Positions 9,478 through 18,547 are shown, counted from the first letter of the stretch. The stretch is DNA of 64,000 nt from Methylocystis sp. ATCC 49242 (GCF_000188155.2 NZ_KE124774.1:3044356-3108355); one strand, 5' to 3'. Notes: generated by a model not told the origin, from the sequence alone. Translations and numbers: made by a program.

Positions 9478-9897
9478 ATGAGCGACCCAATGAATGTCTC
9501 GAACAACATCCAACTCGCGGCGGACATCGTATCGGCGTATGTGAGCAATAATTCCGTTCCCGCCGCGGATTTGCCGGCGCTGATCAGCGAAGTCTACAAC
9601 GCGCTGCTGCGCGTGGGCTCCAGCGTCGTCGCGGCGCCGGCGGAGCCGCCGAAGCCGGCGATCGCCGTCAAGAAATCGGTGACCACCGATTACATCATCT
9701 GCCTCGAGGACGGTAAGAAGTTCAAATCGCTCAAGCGCCATCTGCGCACGCAATACGGTCTCTCGCCGGAAGAATATCGGGAGAAATGGGGCCTGCCCCC
9801 GGACTATCCGATGGTCGCCCCCAATTACGCGAAGGCCCGCTCCAATCTCGCCAAACAGATGGGGCTCGGCCAGCAGCGCCGTCGCCGCGGCAAATAA
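9478..9897 (+). CDS. mucR: MucR/Ros family transcriptional regulator
   Basis: 139 residues. The N-terminal half resembles the MucR oligomerisation region ([22 protein letters not shown]). The C-terminal half is the prokaryotic zinc-finger DNA-binding domain ([37 protein letters not shown]). Family members are global, H-NS-like regulators of exopolysaccharide, motility and virulence. Finger ligands are altered: Cys75 and His88 are kept, the second Cys position is Asp78, and the position of the last His is Gln92/Tyr93. ATG 9478 is preceded by AGAGAAGGCA as ribosome site. It is monocistronic, with its own terminator. Confidence 0.93.
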   Translation: MSDPMNVSNNIQLAADIVSAYVSNNSVPAADLPALISEVYNALLRVGSSVVAAPAEPPKPAIAVKKSVTTDYIICLEDGKKFKSLKRHLRTQYGLSPEEYREKWGLPPDYPMVAPNYAKARSNLAKQMGLGQQRRRRGK

Positions 9898-9922
9898 GAA
9901 CGTCGCGCCGGGTCGAAAAACG

Positions 9923-9952
9923 CCCGCCGTTCCCGGGAGCGGCGGGATTTTT
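9923..9952 (+). terminator. Rho-independent terminator of mucR
   Basis: CCCGCCG / CGGCGGG stem with a 10-base loop followed by ATTTTTTAT, 25 bases after the mucR stop codon. Confidence 0.85.
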
Positions 9953-10026
9953 TATGCGATATTGATTTATCCCCTGCGCCATCTTCGACGCGATGCGCAG
10001 ATCAGCCTCTCGATCCAGCGGGCGTC

Positions 10027-10674
10027 ATGCGCGCCAGAACCATGCTCACTTGCTTCAAGGCGTCGCCCAGCTGCGGCCGTCGGCGGCGCGTGCTTGCGCC
10101 TCTCGCGCGCGACATCGCGCTCGCCCGCGGATCGGGACGAGCGCTCGCGCCGGCCGCCTGGGCGGCTTTTTTCGGTCTCGCCTATCTTTTCACGCAGGCT
10201 CCGGAATTCGGCCTCTATCTCGCGCCCGGCGTCGCCCTGTTTCTCGCGCTTTGCCTCGCCGCCTTGTTCGACATTCGCTATTTCATCATTCCCGACGGGC
10301 CGCTCTGGTTTCTTTTTGCGATCGGCGCGGCGACGACGCTCCTGGGCGCGCCGGAGGAAACGCCCGACCGGCTCGCGGCCGCCGCGACCGGTTATGCGGC
10401 CCTGTGGATCGTCGATCGCGCCTATGAGCGGCTGCGCGGTTTTCCCGGAGTGGGGGAAGCCGACGCCCGGCTCTTCGCCGCGGCCGGCCTGTGGCTCGGG
10501 TTTCGCGGTCTGCCCAGTTGCCTCGTCTTTGCGGTGCTGTCGGCGCTCGTCGCCGCCGTCCTTTCTATCCGTGAGGGCTCGCTTCAAAGCGCGCGCGAGC
10601 CCATCCCCTTCGGGCCTCATCTCGCGCTCGGGCTCTGGCTCGTCTGGGTGCTCGGCCCGCTCGAATTCGGTTGA
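10027..10674 (+). CDS. gspO: Prepilin peptidase, A24 family, peptidase domain only
   Basis: 215 residues with several hydrophobic helices. Both catalytic aspartates of A24 peptidases are recognisable: ALFDIRYFIIPD (residues 81-92) and GVGEADARLFAAAG, the latter a variant of the usual GxGDxKL. The protein lacks the N-terminal cytoplasmic methyltransferase domain with its tetracysteine motif, so it is of the short CpaA/TadV-like size. It converges with gspJ (3-base gap to nearby stop codons) and sits at the edge of the type II secretion locus, so processing of the GspG-H-I-J-K pseudopilins is the likely job. The exact start is uncertain; ATG 10027 has only a weak ribosome site. Confidence 0.82.
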   Translation: MRARTMLTCFKASPSCGRRRRVLAPLARDIALARGSGRALAPAAWAAFFGLAYLFTQAPEFGLYLAPGVALFLALCLAALFDIRYFIIPDGPLWFLFAIGAATTLLGAPEETPDRLAAAATGYAALWIVDRAYERLRGFPGVGEADARLFAAAGLWLGFRGLPSCLVFAVLSALVAAVLSIREGSLQSAREPIPFGPHLALGLWLVWVLGPLEFG

Positions 10675-10685
10675 GCGTCAGGCGT

Positions 10686-11306
10686 TCATTGCTGGCGAAT
10701 CGCGACCGTGGCGGAGGCCTCGATCACGCGGCCGAGGCGATTGGCCCCGATCTTCACGCTGATCAGTTTCGGCATGCCGGCGCGATTGGTCCAGGTCGGG
10801 GTCCATATGCTTGGCTTTCCCACCTCCGGCGAGCCGAAATAGGAAAGTTCGAAGGAGGCGACGTCTTTCAGAATCACTGTTTTCGTCATCGAGTTGCGAT
10901 CGACCCCGAAACCCGGCGGCGTGCGAAAGACCTGCGTCCACACCGCAAGCTGCGGCCCCTCCTTCACGACGTCGCCGCCAATCTCGGTGAGAAGCAGCCC
11001 GCCCCATTGTCCGCCGCCCTCGCTGAGAGAGATGAAGCGGCAGGAGTCGGGCGTGCCCCGGAACTGGGATTGTGGCGCCTCGGCGCTCTGGGTCGCTATG
11101 ACAATGGCGTAGCCCCGCGCGAGCAGCCCCGTCACGCTGCGCAAGGCCATCTCGACTTCGTCCAGCGCCTCGCTGGCGCGCGTCGTCTCCCAGCTCCGGC
11201 GTCCGAGATGGATGCCCCCGAGGATCGAGGCGGTGATCAGGGACAGCAGGCTGATGGCGAGCAGAAGTTCGAGCAGAGTGAAGCCATTGCGCGCGCGCAG
11301 CTTCAT
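10686..11306 (-). CDS. gspJ: Type II secretion pseudopilin GspJ
   Basis: 206 residues. The prepilin signal is MKLRARNG with cleavage before FTLLELLLAISLLSLI and Glu at mature position 5. The long C-terminal domain of minor pseudopilin J follows (…RFISLSEGGGQWGG…, SWETTRASEALDEVEMALRSV). The ATG at 11306 overlaps the gspI stop codon as ATGA, which signals translational coupling. It is the last gene of the minus-strand gspE-F-H-I-J operon. GspJ forms the pseudopilus tip complex with GspI and GspK. Confidence 0.88.
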   Translation of the reverse strand: MKLRARNGFTLLELLLAISLLSLITASILGGIHLGRRSWETTRASEALDEVEMALRSVTGLLARGYAIVIATQSAEAPQSQFRGTPDSCRFISLSEGGGQWGGLLLTEIGGDVVKEGPQLAVWTQVFRTPPGFGVDRNSMTKTVILKDVASFELSYFGSPEVGKPSIWTPTWTNRAGMPKLISVKIGANRLGRVIEASATVAIRQQ

Positions 11307-11710
11307 TGGCCGCGCTCCTCCATGGTGACCAGTTTGACGGTCGAGAGGACGAAATTGTCCCCATATCCGGACGCGCGCTCGATGAAGAGCGTGGCGTGGA
11401 AGGTCATGCCGATCGGCGCCCCGGTCACTCCTTTCACGGTCTTGCCCGGCCTGACGACGAGCCGCCACAGCAGGCCGTCGCTATATGTTCCGGTCGTTTC
11501 GCCCGTCGGGATTTGCCCGTCTGCCCCCAGAGCGTCGAGTTGCGAGGCTCCCTGTCTCGCCGCGCGCACGAGAAAATCCGCGCGCGATTCGTTTCGCACG
11601 CCGCCGCTCACGCCATTGAGAAGCTGCGACAGCACGAGCGCGAGAATCGCGAAGGCAGCCAGCGATTCGATGAGCGAGAAGCCCCGCCGGCGCTTCAACC
11701 GAGGGCGCAT
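11303..11710 (-). CDS. gspI: Type II secretion pseudopilin GspI
   Basis: 135 residues. Leader MRPRLKRRRG is cleaved before FSLIESLAAFAILALVLSQLL, with Glu5 present. The length and short C-terminal domain (WRLVVRPGKTVKGVTGAPIGMT…) fit minor pseudopilin I. The start at 11710 overlaps the gspH end, and the stop overlaps the gspJ ATG. Part of the E-F-H-I-J operon. Confidence 0.87.
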   Translation of the reverse strand: MRPRLKRRRGFSLIESLAAFAILALVLSQLLNGVSGGVRNESRADFLVRAARQGASQLDALGADGQIPTGETTGTYSDGLLWRLVVRPGKTVKGVTGAPIGMTFHATLFIERASGYGDNFVLSTVKLVTMEERGQ

Positions 11711-12156
11711 CTTATTTCGCCTGTCAGCCAGTTCACGCCGATCGTCGCTCGCCCATTCGGCGCCTCTATGGTGATGTCGCCGCCCGTGGAGCTTCCATCG
11801 GGAAAGAAGGTGAACCCTCCCCTGTTCCCGCTGAGCTGTTGCGAATTGGCGATCTCGAGCTTGATCGTCGTCTCCTCCGGCAGCAGCCCTTCGCCGCCGA
11901 CGGGGGATGTGTAGCTCTTGCGTTCGAGGTCGATGACGACGGCGGTCTCGCTGTTCGTCCCGATGGCGCGCGCGCGCGTCGCGCGCAGCGTCCCGCAGAG
12001 CCCGCGGGTCGCGCTTTCGAGCCGCAGCCGGCTCGAGGGAGAGCGCACGAGTTGCGAGCCCATGCCGGCGAGAAGCGCGATCAATCCCATCACGACGAGC
12101 GTCTCCATGAGCGTGAAGCCCGCCCGGCGGCCTCTCTTGCGATGGAGCTGCGGCAT
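11695..12156 (-). CDS. gspH: Type II secretion pseudopilin GspH
   Basis: 153 residues. Leader MPQLHRKRGRRAG is cleaved before FTLMETLVVMGLIALLAGMG, with Glu5 present. A beta-rich domain follows that ends GGFTFFPDGSSTGGDITI…, the usual GspH/FimT signature. The ATG overlaps the last base of the gspF stop codon (TAATG). It is a minor pseudopilin needed for the piston-like pseudopilus. Confidence 0.88.
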   Translation of the reverse strand: MPQLHRKRGRRAGFTLMETLVVMGLIALLAGMGSQLVRSPSSRLRLESATRGLCGTLRATRARAIGTNSETAVVIDLERKSYTSPVGGEGLLPEETTIKLEIANSQQLSGNRGGFTFFPDGSSTGGDITIEAPNGRATIGVNWLTGEIRCALG

Positions 12157-13373
12157 TATTTGCCTGCAAGTTCGTTGATGCCGAGCACCGCGTCCATCAC
12201 GGTCATGATCAGCCCGCCGACGACGCCGGCGATGGCGATTGTGAGCACGGGCGTCAAGAGCCCCATCGCCCGTTCGATGGAACGCTGCGTCTGCCGCTCG
12301 AACATGGTTGCGACGCGCAACAGCATGTCGTCGAGCTGGCCGGTTTCCTCGCCGATCGAAATCATCTGCGGCGCAACGGGCGGGATGAAGGCGACGCCCC
12401 CGAGCGAACCGGAGAGATGCGCGCCGCCGCGCACAGCCTCGATCACGCCGGCGAGCTCCGCGTTGAGATAATGATTCACCACCGCGGCGCGCGCGCTCTC
12501 TAGGCCCTGAAGCAGCGGCACGCCGGCCTTCAGCATTGAGCCGAGCGTGCGGGCGAATCGCGCCGTCGCGAATTGCGCCAGCAGAGGGCCGACCACCGGC
12601 AGGCGGAGGTAGAAACGGTCCTTGGCGATGAGCCAGGCCGGCCGGGTCTGCGCCATCCGGCGCAGCAGGAAAAGCGTCGCGACAATGACGCCGAGAACGA
12701 TGCCGATCGTGCCGGCGTTCGCCTCCGTGTCGATGATGAACTGGAGGCCCGAGGGCATGGGCTTGCCATTGTCGGCGAAGATCGGGGCGATGCTCGGCAC
12801 GAGCGTTCCGAGAACGACGCCCGTCGAGATGAGCGCAAGCGTGATGAGCAGCGCCGGATAGACGAGCGCGCTCTGGATGCGCCCGCGCAATTCGAGCTGG
12901 CGCTCCAGCATGTCGGCGAGATCAGTCATCGCCGCCCCGACCTTGCCGACGGTTTCGCCCTCGCGCACGACGTTGATGTATTCCCGGCCGAAGACGTCGG
13001 GCCGTTTCGACATGGCGTCGGAGAGAGACGCGCCGTCGACGATCTGCGTCAATATGTCCTGAGCGAGGTCGCGCAGCACGGGGCTGGCGCTCTGCGCGGA
13101 GAGAATCCTGAGGCTCTGGTCGAGCGGCACATTCGCCTGTTCGAGCGTGGCGAATTCGCGCGTGAAGGAGGCGATCTGCGCCGCATTCGGACCGCGCTTG
13201 CCGAAGGACTTGTTCAGGATGCTCGTCTTGGCCGCGCCGGCCTCCTTCGTCTCGAAAGGCGTCAGCCCTCGACGAAAAAGCGTGTCTTCCGCCTCGGCGG
13301 CGGAACGGGCCTCGATCTCGCCTTCCTGGAGATCGCCGACGGCGCTGAAGGCGCGGTATTTGAAGGTCGGCAT
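12156..13373 (-). CDS. gspF: Type II secretion inner-membrane platform protein GspF
   Basis: 405 residues, the normal length. Two T2SF domains each flank membrane segments: MPTFKYRAFSAVGDLQEGEIEA at the N-terminus, first domain with REFATLEQANVPLDQSLRIL, second with ARTLGSMLKAGVPLLQGLESA, and the conserved PQMISIGEETGQLDDML before the last helices. It anchors the GspE ATPase to the membrane platform. It starts 6 bases after gspE and overlaps gspH. Confidence 0.95.
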   Translation of the reverse strand: MPTFKYRAFSAVGDLQEGEIEARSAAEAEDTLFRRGLTPFETKEAGAAKTSILNKSFGKRGPNAAQIASFTREFATLEQANVPLDQSLRILSAQSASPVLRDLAQDILTQIVDGASLSDAMSKRPDVFGREYINVVREGETVGKVGAAMTDLADMLERQLELRGRIQSALVYPALLITLALISTGVVLGTLVPSIAPIFADNGKPMPSGLQFIIDTEANAGTIGIVLGVIVATLFLLRRMAQTRPAWLIAKDRFYLRLPVVGPLLAQFATARFARTLGSMLKAGVPLLQGLESARAAVVNHYLNAELAGVIEAVRGGAHLSGSLGGVAFIPPVAPQMISIGEETGQLDDMLLRVATMFERQTQRSIERAMGLLTPVLTIAIAGVVGGLIMTVMDAVLGINELAGK

Positions 13374-13379
13374 CTGCTA

Positions 13380-15137
13380 TCAATCCATCCGCGTGACGCG
13401 CATGACTTCGTCGACGCTGGTCTCGCCGCGCCAGGCCTTGCCCATGCCGCACTGATACATCGTCGTCATGCCGTTTTCGCGCGCCGCCTCCTCCAGCGTG
13501 GCGTCGGGCGCGTTCTCGCAGACGAGGCGCTGGAGGCGCTCGTTCATAACCAGCAGCTCGGCGATGGTCGAGCGCCCCGAATAGCCGAGGTTGCGGCAGT
13601 GCGGGCAGCCCTTGGGCGCCGAGAGGCGGTCGGGCTCCGATGCGAACTCCTCCGTCGCAAGCTGCTTGCGCCATTGCTCGCGCGTCTCCAGAGGCGTCGC
13701 GCAATGCTGGCAGAGGCGGCGCACGAGGCGCTGCGCAAGGACCGCCTTCACCGTGGAGGCGATGAGATAGCTTTCCACGCCCATGTCGATCAGTCGGGTG
13801 ATCGACGCCGCCGCGCTGTTGGTGTGCAGCGTCGAGAACACGAGATGGCCCGTGAGCGACGCCTGAATGGCGATGCTCGCCGTCGCCGCGTCGCGAATCT
13901 CGCCGATCATGATGATGTCGGGGTCCTGGCGCAGGATGGCGCGCAGCGTGCTCGGGAAGTCGAGGCCGATCGCCGGCTGCACCTGCACCTGATTGACGCC
14001 CGCGAGCTGATATTCGATCGGGTCCTCGACCGTGAAGACTTTCACGTCGGGCTGCGTCAACTCCCTCAGCGCGGTGTAGAGCGTCGTGGTCTTGCCGCTG
14101 CCGGTGGGGCCGGTGACGAGCACGATGCCATTGGGATTGCGCATGGTCTTGCGCAGTATCCCCGTCGTCTTGGGCTCGAATCCCAGCGTCTGGAAGTCGA
14201 GCGAGACCTGGCTGCGGTCGAGAATACGCAGCACGATGCTCTCGCCATGCGCCGTCGGCAGGGTCGAGACGCGGAAGTCGATGTCGACGCCGCGGATGGC
14301 GAGCTTGATGCGTCCGTCCTGCGGCAGGCGCCGCTCGGCGATGTCGAGCCGCGCCATGATCTTTATGCGCGAGGCGATGGCGGCCTTCAGACCCGGCGGC
14401 AGGGTTTCGGCCGTGCGCAGGGCGCCGTCGACGCGATAGCGGACCTGCACGGCTTCCAGCGAGGGCTCGATATGAATGTCGGAGGCGCGCTGTTCGATGG
14501 CGTCGGCGACGATCTGGTTCACGCGGCGGACGACCGGCGCCTCGTTTGCGATGTCGCGCAGGCGCTGCAGGTCGAATTCGCTCGCGTCATTGGCGCGAAG
14601 GTCGGAATCGACGAACGCGACGCCGTCCTGTTTCGCGCCGTAGAGCGTCGACCAGGCCTTCTCGAACTGCGCCGGCGTCGCGAGCTTGAGGGCGATTTCA
14701 TAGCCGGTCGAATAGGCGAGCGCGTCCACGGGTTCGAGATCGAGCGGATCCGTCACGGCGAGGGTGAGACGCCCGTCCTCGACGAAGAGCGGAAGCAGGC
14801 CGTTCGCGCGAATGAATTTCTCCGGAATGGCGTCGGCGAGCGGCGCCTCCACCGGGATTTCGCGCGGCTCCAGCTGGGGGATGTGAAGAAACTTTCCAAG
14901 GAGCGCCCACAGGTCCGTCTCGGAGATGAGGCCGAGCTTGGTCAGCACATGGTCGAAGCGTTCGCCGCTTTGACGCGCGGCGCGCTGCGAGCGTTGCAGC
15001 GCGAGTTCGTCGAGCGCTCTCTCGCGCAGGAGAAAGTCGCCGAAGGCTTCGGCGAATTCCGGACTCTGGGGGTCCACCCGCCGGGCCAGGCCTGAATGTC
15101 CGGCGACGTCTTCCCGGAAAGTCGATTGAGCCTGCAT
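13380..15137 (-). CDS. gspE: Type II secretion ATPase GspE
   Basis: 585 residues. It has a GspE/PilB N-terminal domain (SGERFDHVLTKLGLISETDLW), then the ATPase with Walker A GPTGSGKTTT near residue 345, Asp box and Walker B DPDIIMIGEIRD, and His box STLHTNSAAASITRLIDMG. The zinc-binding tetracysteine (LCQHC … GCPHC, about residues 475-515) that marks GspE-type ATPases is intact. It powers pseudopilus extension. ATG 15137 follows AAGGGTGA and is preferred to the TTG nine codons upstream. First gene of the minus-strand E-F-H-I-J operon. Confidence 0.95.
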   Translation of the reverse strand: MQAQSTFREDVAGHSGLARRVDPQSPEFAEAFGDFLLRERALDELALQRSQRAARQSGERFDHVLTKLGLISETDLWALLGKFLHIPQLEPREIPVEAPLADAIPEKFIRANGLLPLFVEDGRLTLAVTDPLDLEPVDALAYSTGYEIALKLATPAQFEKAWSTLYGAKQDGVAFVDSDLRANDASEFDLQRLRDIANEAPVVRRVNQIVADAIEQRASDIHIEPSLEAVQVRYRVDGALRTAETLPPGLKAAIASRIKIMARLDIAERRLPQDGRIKLAIRGVDIDFRVSTLPTAHGESIVLRILDRSQVSLDFQTLGFEPKTTGILRKTMRNPNGIVLVTGPTGSGKTTTLYTALRELTQPDVKVFTVEDPIEYQLAGVNQVQVQPAIGLDFPSTLRAILRQDPDIIMIGEIRDAATASIAIQASLTGHLVFSTLHTNSAAASITRLIDMGVESYLIASTVKAVLAQRLVRRLCQHCATPLETREQWRKQLATEEFASEPDRLSAPKGCPHCRNLGYSGRSTIAELLVMNERLQRLVCENAPDATLEEAARENGMTTMYQCGMGKAWRGETSVDEVMRVTRMD

Positions 15138-15284
15138 CTTCACCCTTTGCTGAAGCCGAATCAATAGTTAAGCTCGCGCATCGACACGCTGCGCCATTCT
15201 CAATGTAGTGTGTCGGACGCCGGAATGACACAATTGCGCGTCAATTGGATCATCCACCCGATCGCCTGTCGAGCATTTTTGTCG

Positions 15285-16001
15285 ATGTCGAACGCACAAG
15301 CCCTTGTTGCAGAGAGGTTTAGCGCGCGTCCTGCGCTCAGGTCCCGATTGCGCGTGATTTGCCTCGTGGCCTCTGGCTTTCTACCGGCGGCCGGCGCTGA
15401 CGCCGCGACGCCGGGCAAATCCTATTTTTTCGCCACGCGCGACGCCTGCGTCGCCTCCGGCGTTTTCCTCAAGCGTGAATGCGACGCCGCATTCGCCAAC
15501 GCCAGCGCAGAGCTTGTGGATCGGTCGCCGCGTTTCGCGACGGGCGCGGACTGCCGGTTGCGCTTTCATTTATGCGAAATGCGACGCGTCGCTCCCGAGG
15601 AAGACCGCGAGACGGCGGCGGCGGAGGAGGAGCCCGGACGCTTCGTTCCGATGGCGCTCGGCGTCGAAATGGTCGCGACCGGCAAGGGCGTCATGGCCGC
15701 GCCGGTGCTCGCGGTCGAGACTCCCGCGAGCCTCTTCCCCAAGGTCGCTGTAGCCCGCGCCTACGAGGCCCGCGATACGGAGCCGCCGAAAAAAGAAGCC
15801 GCCAACAGCACGATCCTGCCCGCCGATCATTTCGAGCCGTTCAGGAAACGCCGGCCCTTCGACGGCGCGGCGACCTTCAGCGCCTATGCGCTGGGCGCGC
15901 TCGGCGATACGCCGCACATCGAGGCTGCGCAGAGTTTCGCTTCACAGGAGTCGCCGGAGGAGCGGCGCGCCCGGCTCAAAAACGCGCCGTTCATCGAATA
16001 G
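15285..16001 (+). CDS. Secreted DUF1190/YgiB-like protein inside the secretion locus
   Basis: 238 residues from ATG 15285 (an upstream in-frame ATG exists at 15210). A signal peptide is visible: basic start, LRVICLVASGFLPAAGADA, then ATPGKSYFFATRDACVASGVFLKRECDAAFANASAE. The pattern of Cys residues (ACVASG, RECDAAFANA, ADCRLRFHLCE) is that of DUF1190 (UPF0441, YgiB) proteins. The C-terminal half is Ala/Pro/Glu-rich and probably unstructured. It lies between gspE (divergent) and gspL (same strand, 140 bases upstream), so a function tied to type II secretion is possible. No biochemical role is established for the family. Confidence 0.72.
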   Translation: MSNAQALVAERFSARPALRSRLRVICLVASGFLPAAGADAATPGKSYFFATRDACVASGVFLKRECDAAFANASAELVDRSPRFATGADCRLRFHLCEMRRVAPEEDRETAAAEEEPGRFVPMALGVEMVATGKGVMAAPVLAVETPASLFPKVAVARAYEARDTEPPKKEAANSTILPADHFEPFRKRRPFDGAATFSAYALGALGDTPHIEAAQSFASQESPEERRARLKNAPFIE

Positions 16002-16141
16002 CCGGGCTGGAATAATCGGGTTCGCATACGACATTGCCAGTCAGTAGCCCGAAGGCTATGAGTTTCATCCGCCATGTCGTCGATGTAATCGCGCAAGCCG
16101 CGCGGCTCGGCGGCGGGCTCACGCGTCGAAGGTGATGGTTC

Positions 16142-17272
16142 GTGGCAAGCGAGTTTTGGACGCGCGACGTTCTCGAAGGGTCGCTCAAAGCCGCGGCCGC
16201 GCGCTTTTTCGAGTGGTATCGCTCGGAGTTTTTTGCGCTTTTTCCGCCCAAGACGGCGGCATGGCTCTCCGATCGCGGCGATCGCGAACTGATTCTTCGC
16301 GCGGGGGAGCGCGAACTCTGGCTCGTGGACGCGCGCGGCGCGCCGGCCTGGAGCCTTTCGGTCGACGAAATCGCGGCGTCCTCGCTCGAGGAGGCGTTGT
16401 CGCGGCGCGGCGTGACGCGAAAAACCGCCAAGATCGGCCTCGAAATCGACGGGTCGGCGTTCTTCGTCCGACGCTTCGACATTCCGGCCGTCGCCGCGTC
16501 GAATCTCCCCCGGCTGCTGATCGCCGACATCGAGAGAAAGACGCCTTTCCGGCTGTCGGACGTGATCTATGGCCATGCGACGGCCAAACATCCCGTTTCG
16601 CCGGACAAGTTGAGCGTCAGCCTCTGGATCCTGCGTCGTGACATGGCTGTGCGGGCGATCGAGAATTCGGGTCTGGCGATGACCGATCTGGCGTTCGTGC
16701 GGCCGAGCGGGCTGAGCCCTATGGCGGGCCCGGCGCCCGTGATTGTTCTGGAGGCGACAAGCGAGAGCTCGCACCTTTTCCGTAATGTGGCGATCGGGCT
16801 TTGCGCGGCGACCGCCTTGCTCGCGGCGCTGGGGGTCGGCGCAACACTTTGGCGGCAGTCCGCGACGAACGAGGAGCTCGACGCGAAAATCCAGGAAATG
16901 TCGGCGCGCGCCGCGAAGGTGCGACAGATCGCCGATCGCGCCTCGGCGGAAAGCCGGCTGCTCTCCGTGCTGCGCAACGCGCGCCGCACCGGGCCGCTAT
17001 TCGCCGATCTCTGGGAGGAAACCGCGCGCCTTCTGCCGGACGGGGCCTATGTCACCGATCTGCGCATCACCGAGCCCCGCGCCAATGAGCGCGCGCTCGA
17101 ACTCGTCGGCTTCGCGGATTCCGCGGTCGGACTTCCGGCGCTGTTCGAAAAGTCGCCGTTTTTCTCGGACGCCGGTTTGACGGCGGCGATCACCCCGGAC
17201 GCGCATGAGAAAAAAGAAGGCTTCTCGCTGGCGGCCAGGATCCGGCAGCCCAATGTGACGGCGGCGAAATGA
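16142..17272 (+). CDS. gspL: Type II secretion platform protein GspL-like
   Basis: 376 residues. The cytoplasmic actin-like N-terminal half (residues 30-210, e.g. FFVRRFDIPAVAASNLPRLLIADIERKTPFRL) is followed by one membrane helix at about 220-240 (VAIGLCAATALLAALGVGATLW), a coiled coil and a PilN/GspL-type periplasmic ferredoxin-like domain. GspL links the GspE ATPase to GspM and the pseudopilus. GTG at 16142 is the only start that keeps the full N-terminus. The stop overlaps the gspM ATG (ATGA). Confidence 0.83.
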   Translation: MASEFWTRDVLEGSLKAAAARFFEWYRSEFFALFPPKTAAWLSDRGDRELILRAGERELWLVDARGAPAWSLSVDEIAASSLEEALSRRGVTRKTAKIGLEIDGSAFFVRRFDIPAVAASNLPRLLIADIERKTPFRLSDVIYGHATAKHPVSPDKLSVSLWILRRDMAVRAIENSGLAMTDLAFVRPSGLSPMAGPAPVIVLEATSESSHLFRNVAIGLCAATALLAALGVGATLWRQSATNEELDAKIQEMSARAAKVRQIADRASAESRLLSVLRNARRTGPLFADLWEETARLLPDGAYVTDLRITEPRANERALELVGFADSAVGLPALFEKSPFFSDAGLTAAITPDAHEKKEGFSLAARIRQPNVTAAK

Positions 17273-17859
17273 AGTGGGACGACATCCGGCGGACGCCGAT
17301 CGGCAGACGCGCCGCCTTTGCGGCCGTCAATGTTCTGATTCTCGCCGCCATTTATCTCATCGCCGTCGAGCCCGCCCGGCGGATGGTCGCCGAGAGCGCC
17401 GACACGATCGCGCAGCGCCGTCTGACGCTCGCGCGTTACGAGGCTGTCGCGGCGCAGGAAGAGGCGATCCACGAATACGCCCGGCAGGTCGACGAGATCA
17501 ACGCGCGCGGCGAACTGATCGCCGGAGACAGCGAGGGCATCGTCAACGCCAATCTGCAGGCGCGGCTGAAGGCGCTCGCCGAGGAAGCCAAAGTCAGCGT
17601 CAGGTCGATCCAGGTCCTTCCGGCGCGATCCTTCCAGGGCGTCACGCTGGTCGGCGCGCGCATCGACGTCGCCGGCACGCATGACTCCGTTCACGCTTTG
17701 GCGCGAGCGGTCGAGGGCGAGCCGCCGCTGCTGATCGTGACCACGGCGACGTTGCGCGGACAATCGATGATGTGGGGCTCCCCGGGAGAGGCCCCCGACG
17801 AACTCGAGGCGCAATTCGACGTCTATGGCGGCGCGCCGTCATTGAAAGCCCATCCGTGA
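17269..17859 (+). CDS. gspM: Type II secretion protein GspM (type b)
   Basis: 196 residues. It has a short cytoplasmic N-terminus, one membrane helix (AAFAAVNVLILAAIYLIAV), a coiled-coil stretch (AQRRLTLARYEAVAAQEEAIHEYARQV) and a small periplasmic domain. This is the layout of GspM, and the position directly after gspL with a 4-base overlap supports it. GspM binds GspL and stabilises the inner-membrane platform. Confidence 0.8.
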   Translation: MKWDDIRRTPIGRRAAFAAVNVLILAAIYLIAVEPARRMVAESADTIAQRRLTLARYEAVAAQEEAIHEYARQVDEINARGELIAGDSEGIVNANLQARLKALAEEAKVSVRSIQVLPARSFQGVTLVGARIDVAGTHDSVHALARAVEGEPPLLIVTTATLRGQSMMWGSPGEAPDELEAQFDVYGGAPSLKAHP

Positions 17860-17869
17860 GCGCCCCGCG

Positions 17870-18547
17870 ATGATCAACAGGATCAGACCGTACGTCCTTC
17901 CCTTCATCGCCTCTGCGCGGCTGTCGCCGCTGATGGCGGGAATCCTCGTCGCTCTACTCGCCTCGACCGCGACGGCCGGACTTTACGCCGCTTTAGCGAT
18001 CCTGTGGCCACAAACCGACGGCTCGCAATCCGCCGCGCCGGAGTGGAAACCGCCGACCCTGGCCGTGGGCGAACTCGATCCGCCGAAGCCCGCCAGCGCC
18101 GACGTGCAGGCGTTGTCGCGCCCGATCTTCTCGAAAAACCGTCGCCCGACCCCCAAGACCGCCGGCGTCCGCCCCGTGACGCCGGATGCGGAGGCCGCCG
18201 CCCCCGCCGGCCTTTCGGTCGGCGCCATCGTCAAGAGCGGTGGGACCGCGCAAGCCTTCGTCATTTCCAGCGGCGCGCCGGAGGGCGAGTGGAAAAAGGT
18301 CGGCGACATGATTGACACGTGGACTGTCGACGACATTACATCTTTGGAGCTGACGCTGAAGAACGGGGAGCAGGAGGTAAAGCTGAAGCTATACTCCGAT
18401 GAGACCGAGGGACCGCCGGACAATCCACAGGAAATGAAGCCCGAGGCCCCGCCCGCAAACAAGCCGGACGCCCCGCCCGCGCTGACGCCGGGGGCGCCGC
18501 CGCAAGGGGCGGGGGACGCCGGACAAGAAGAGCCAGCCAGCCAGTAA
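17870..18547 (+). CDS. GspC-like (or GspN-like) type II secretion linker protein
   Basis: 225 residues. It has one N-terminal membrane helix (MAGILVALLASTATAGLYAALAILW), the segment ALSRPIFSKNRRPTP, and a compact homology-region-like domain (GLSVGAIVKSGGTAQAFVIS … VGDMIDTWTVDDITSLEL) as in the HR domain of GspC. A Pro/Ala-rich tail of about 45 residues follows, with repeats of PPANKPDAPP type. No PDZ domain. GspC bridges the inner-membrane platform to the secretin; the gene sits between gspM (10 bases upstream) and gspD. The assignment rests on layout plus the HR-like domain; GspN is the alternative name. Confidence 0.68.
   Translation: MINRIRPYVLPFIASARLSPLMAGILVALLASTATAGLYAALAILWPQTDGSQSAAPEWKPPTLAVGELDPPKPASADVQALSRPIFSKNRRPTPKTAGVRPVTPDAEAAAPAGLSVGAIVKSGGTAQAFVISSGAPEGEWKKVGDMIDTWTVDDITSLELTLKNGEQEVKLKLYSDETEGPPDNPQEMKPEAPPANKPDAPPALTPGAPPQGAGDAGQEEPASQ

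Noticed and set aside
12573-15095. 840-residue plus-strand frame opposite gspF and gspE
   Set aside because: Antisense shadow of high-GC coding DNA; the minus strand encodes clear GspF and GspE.
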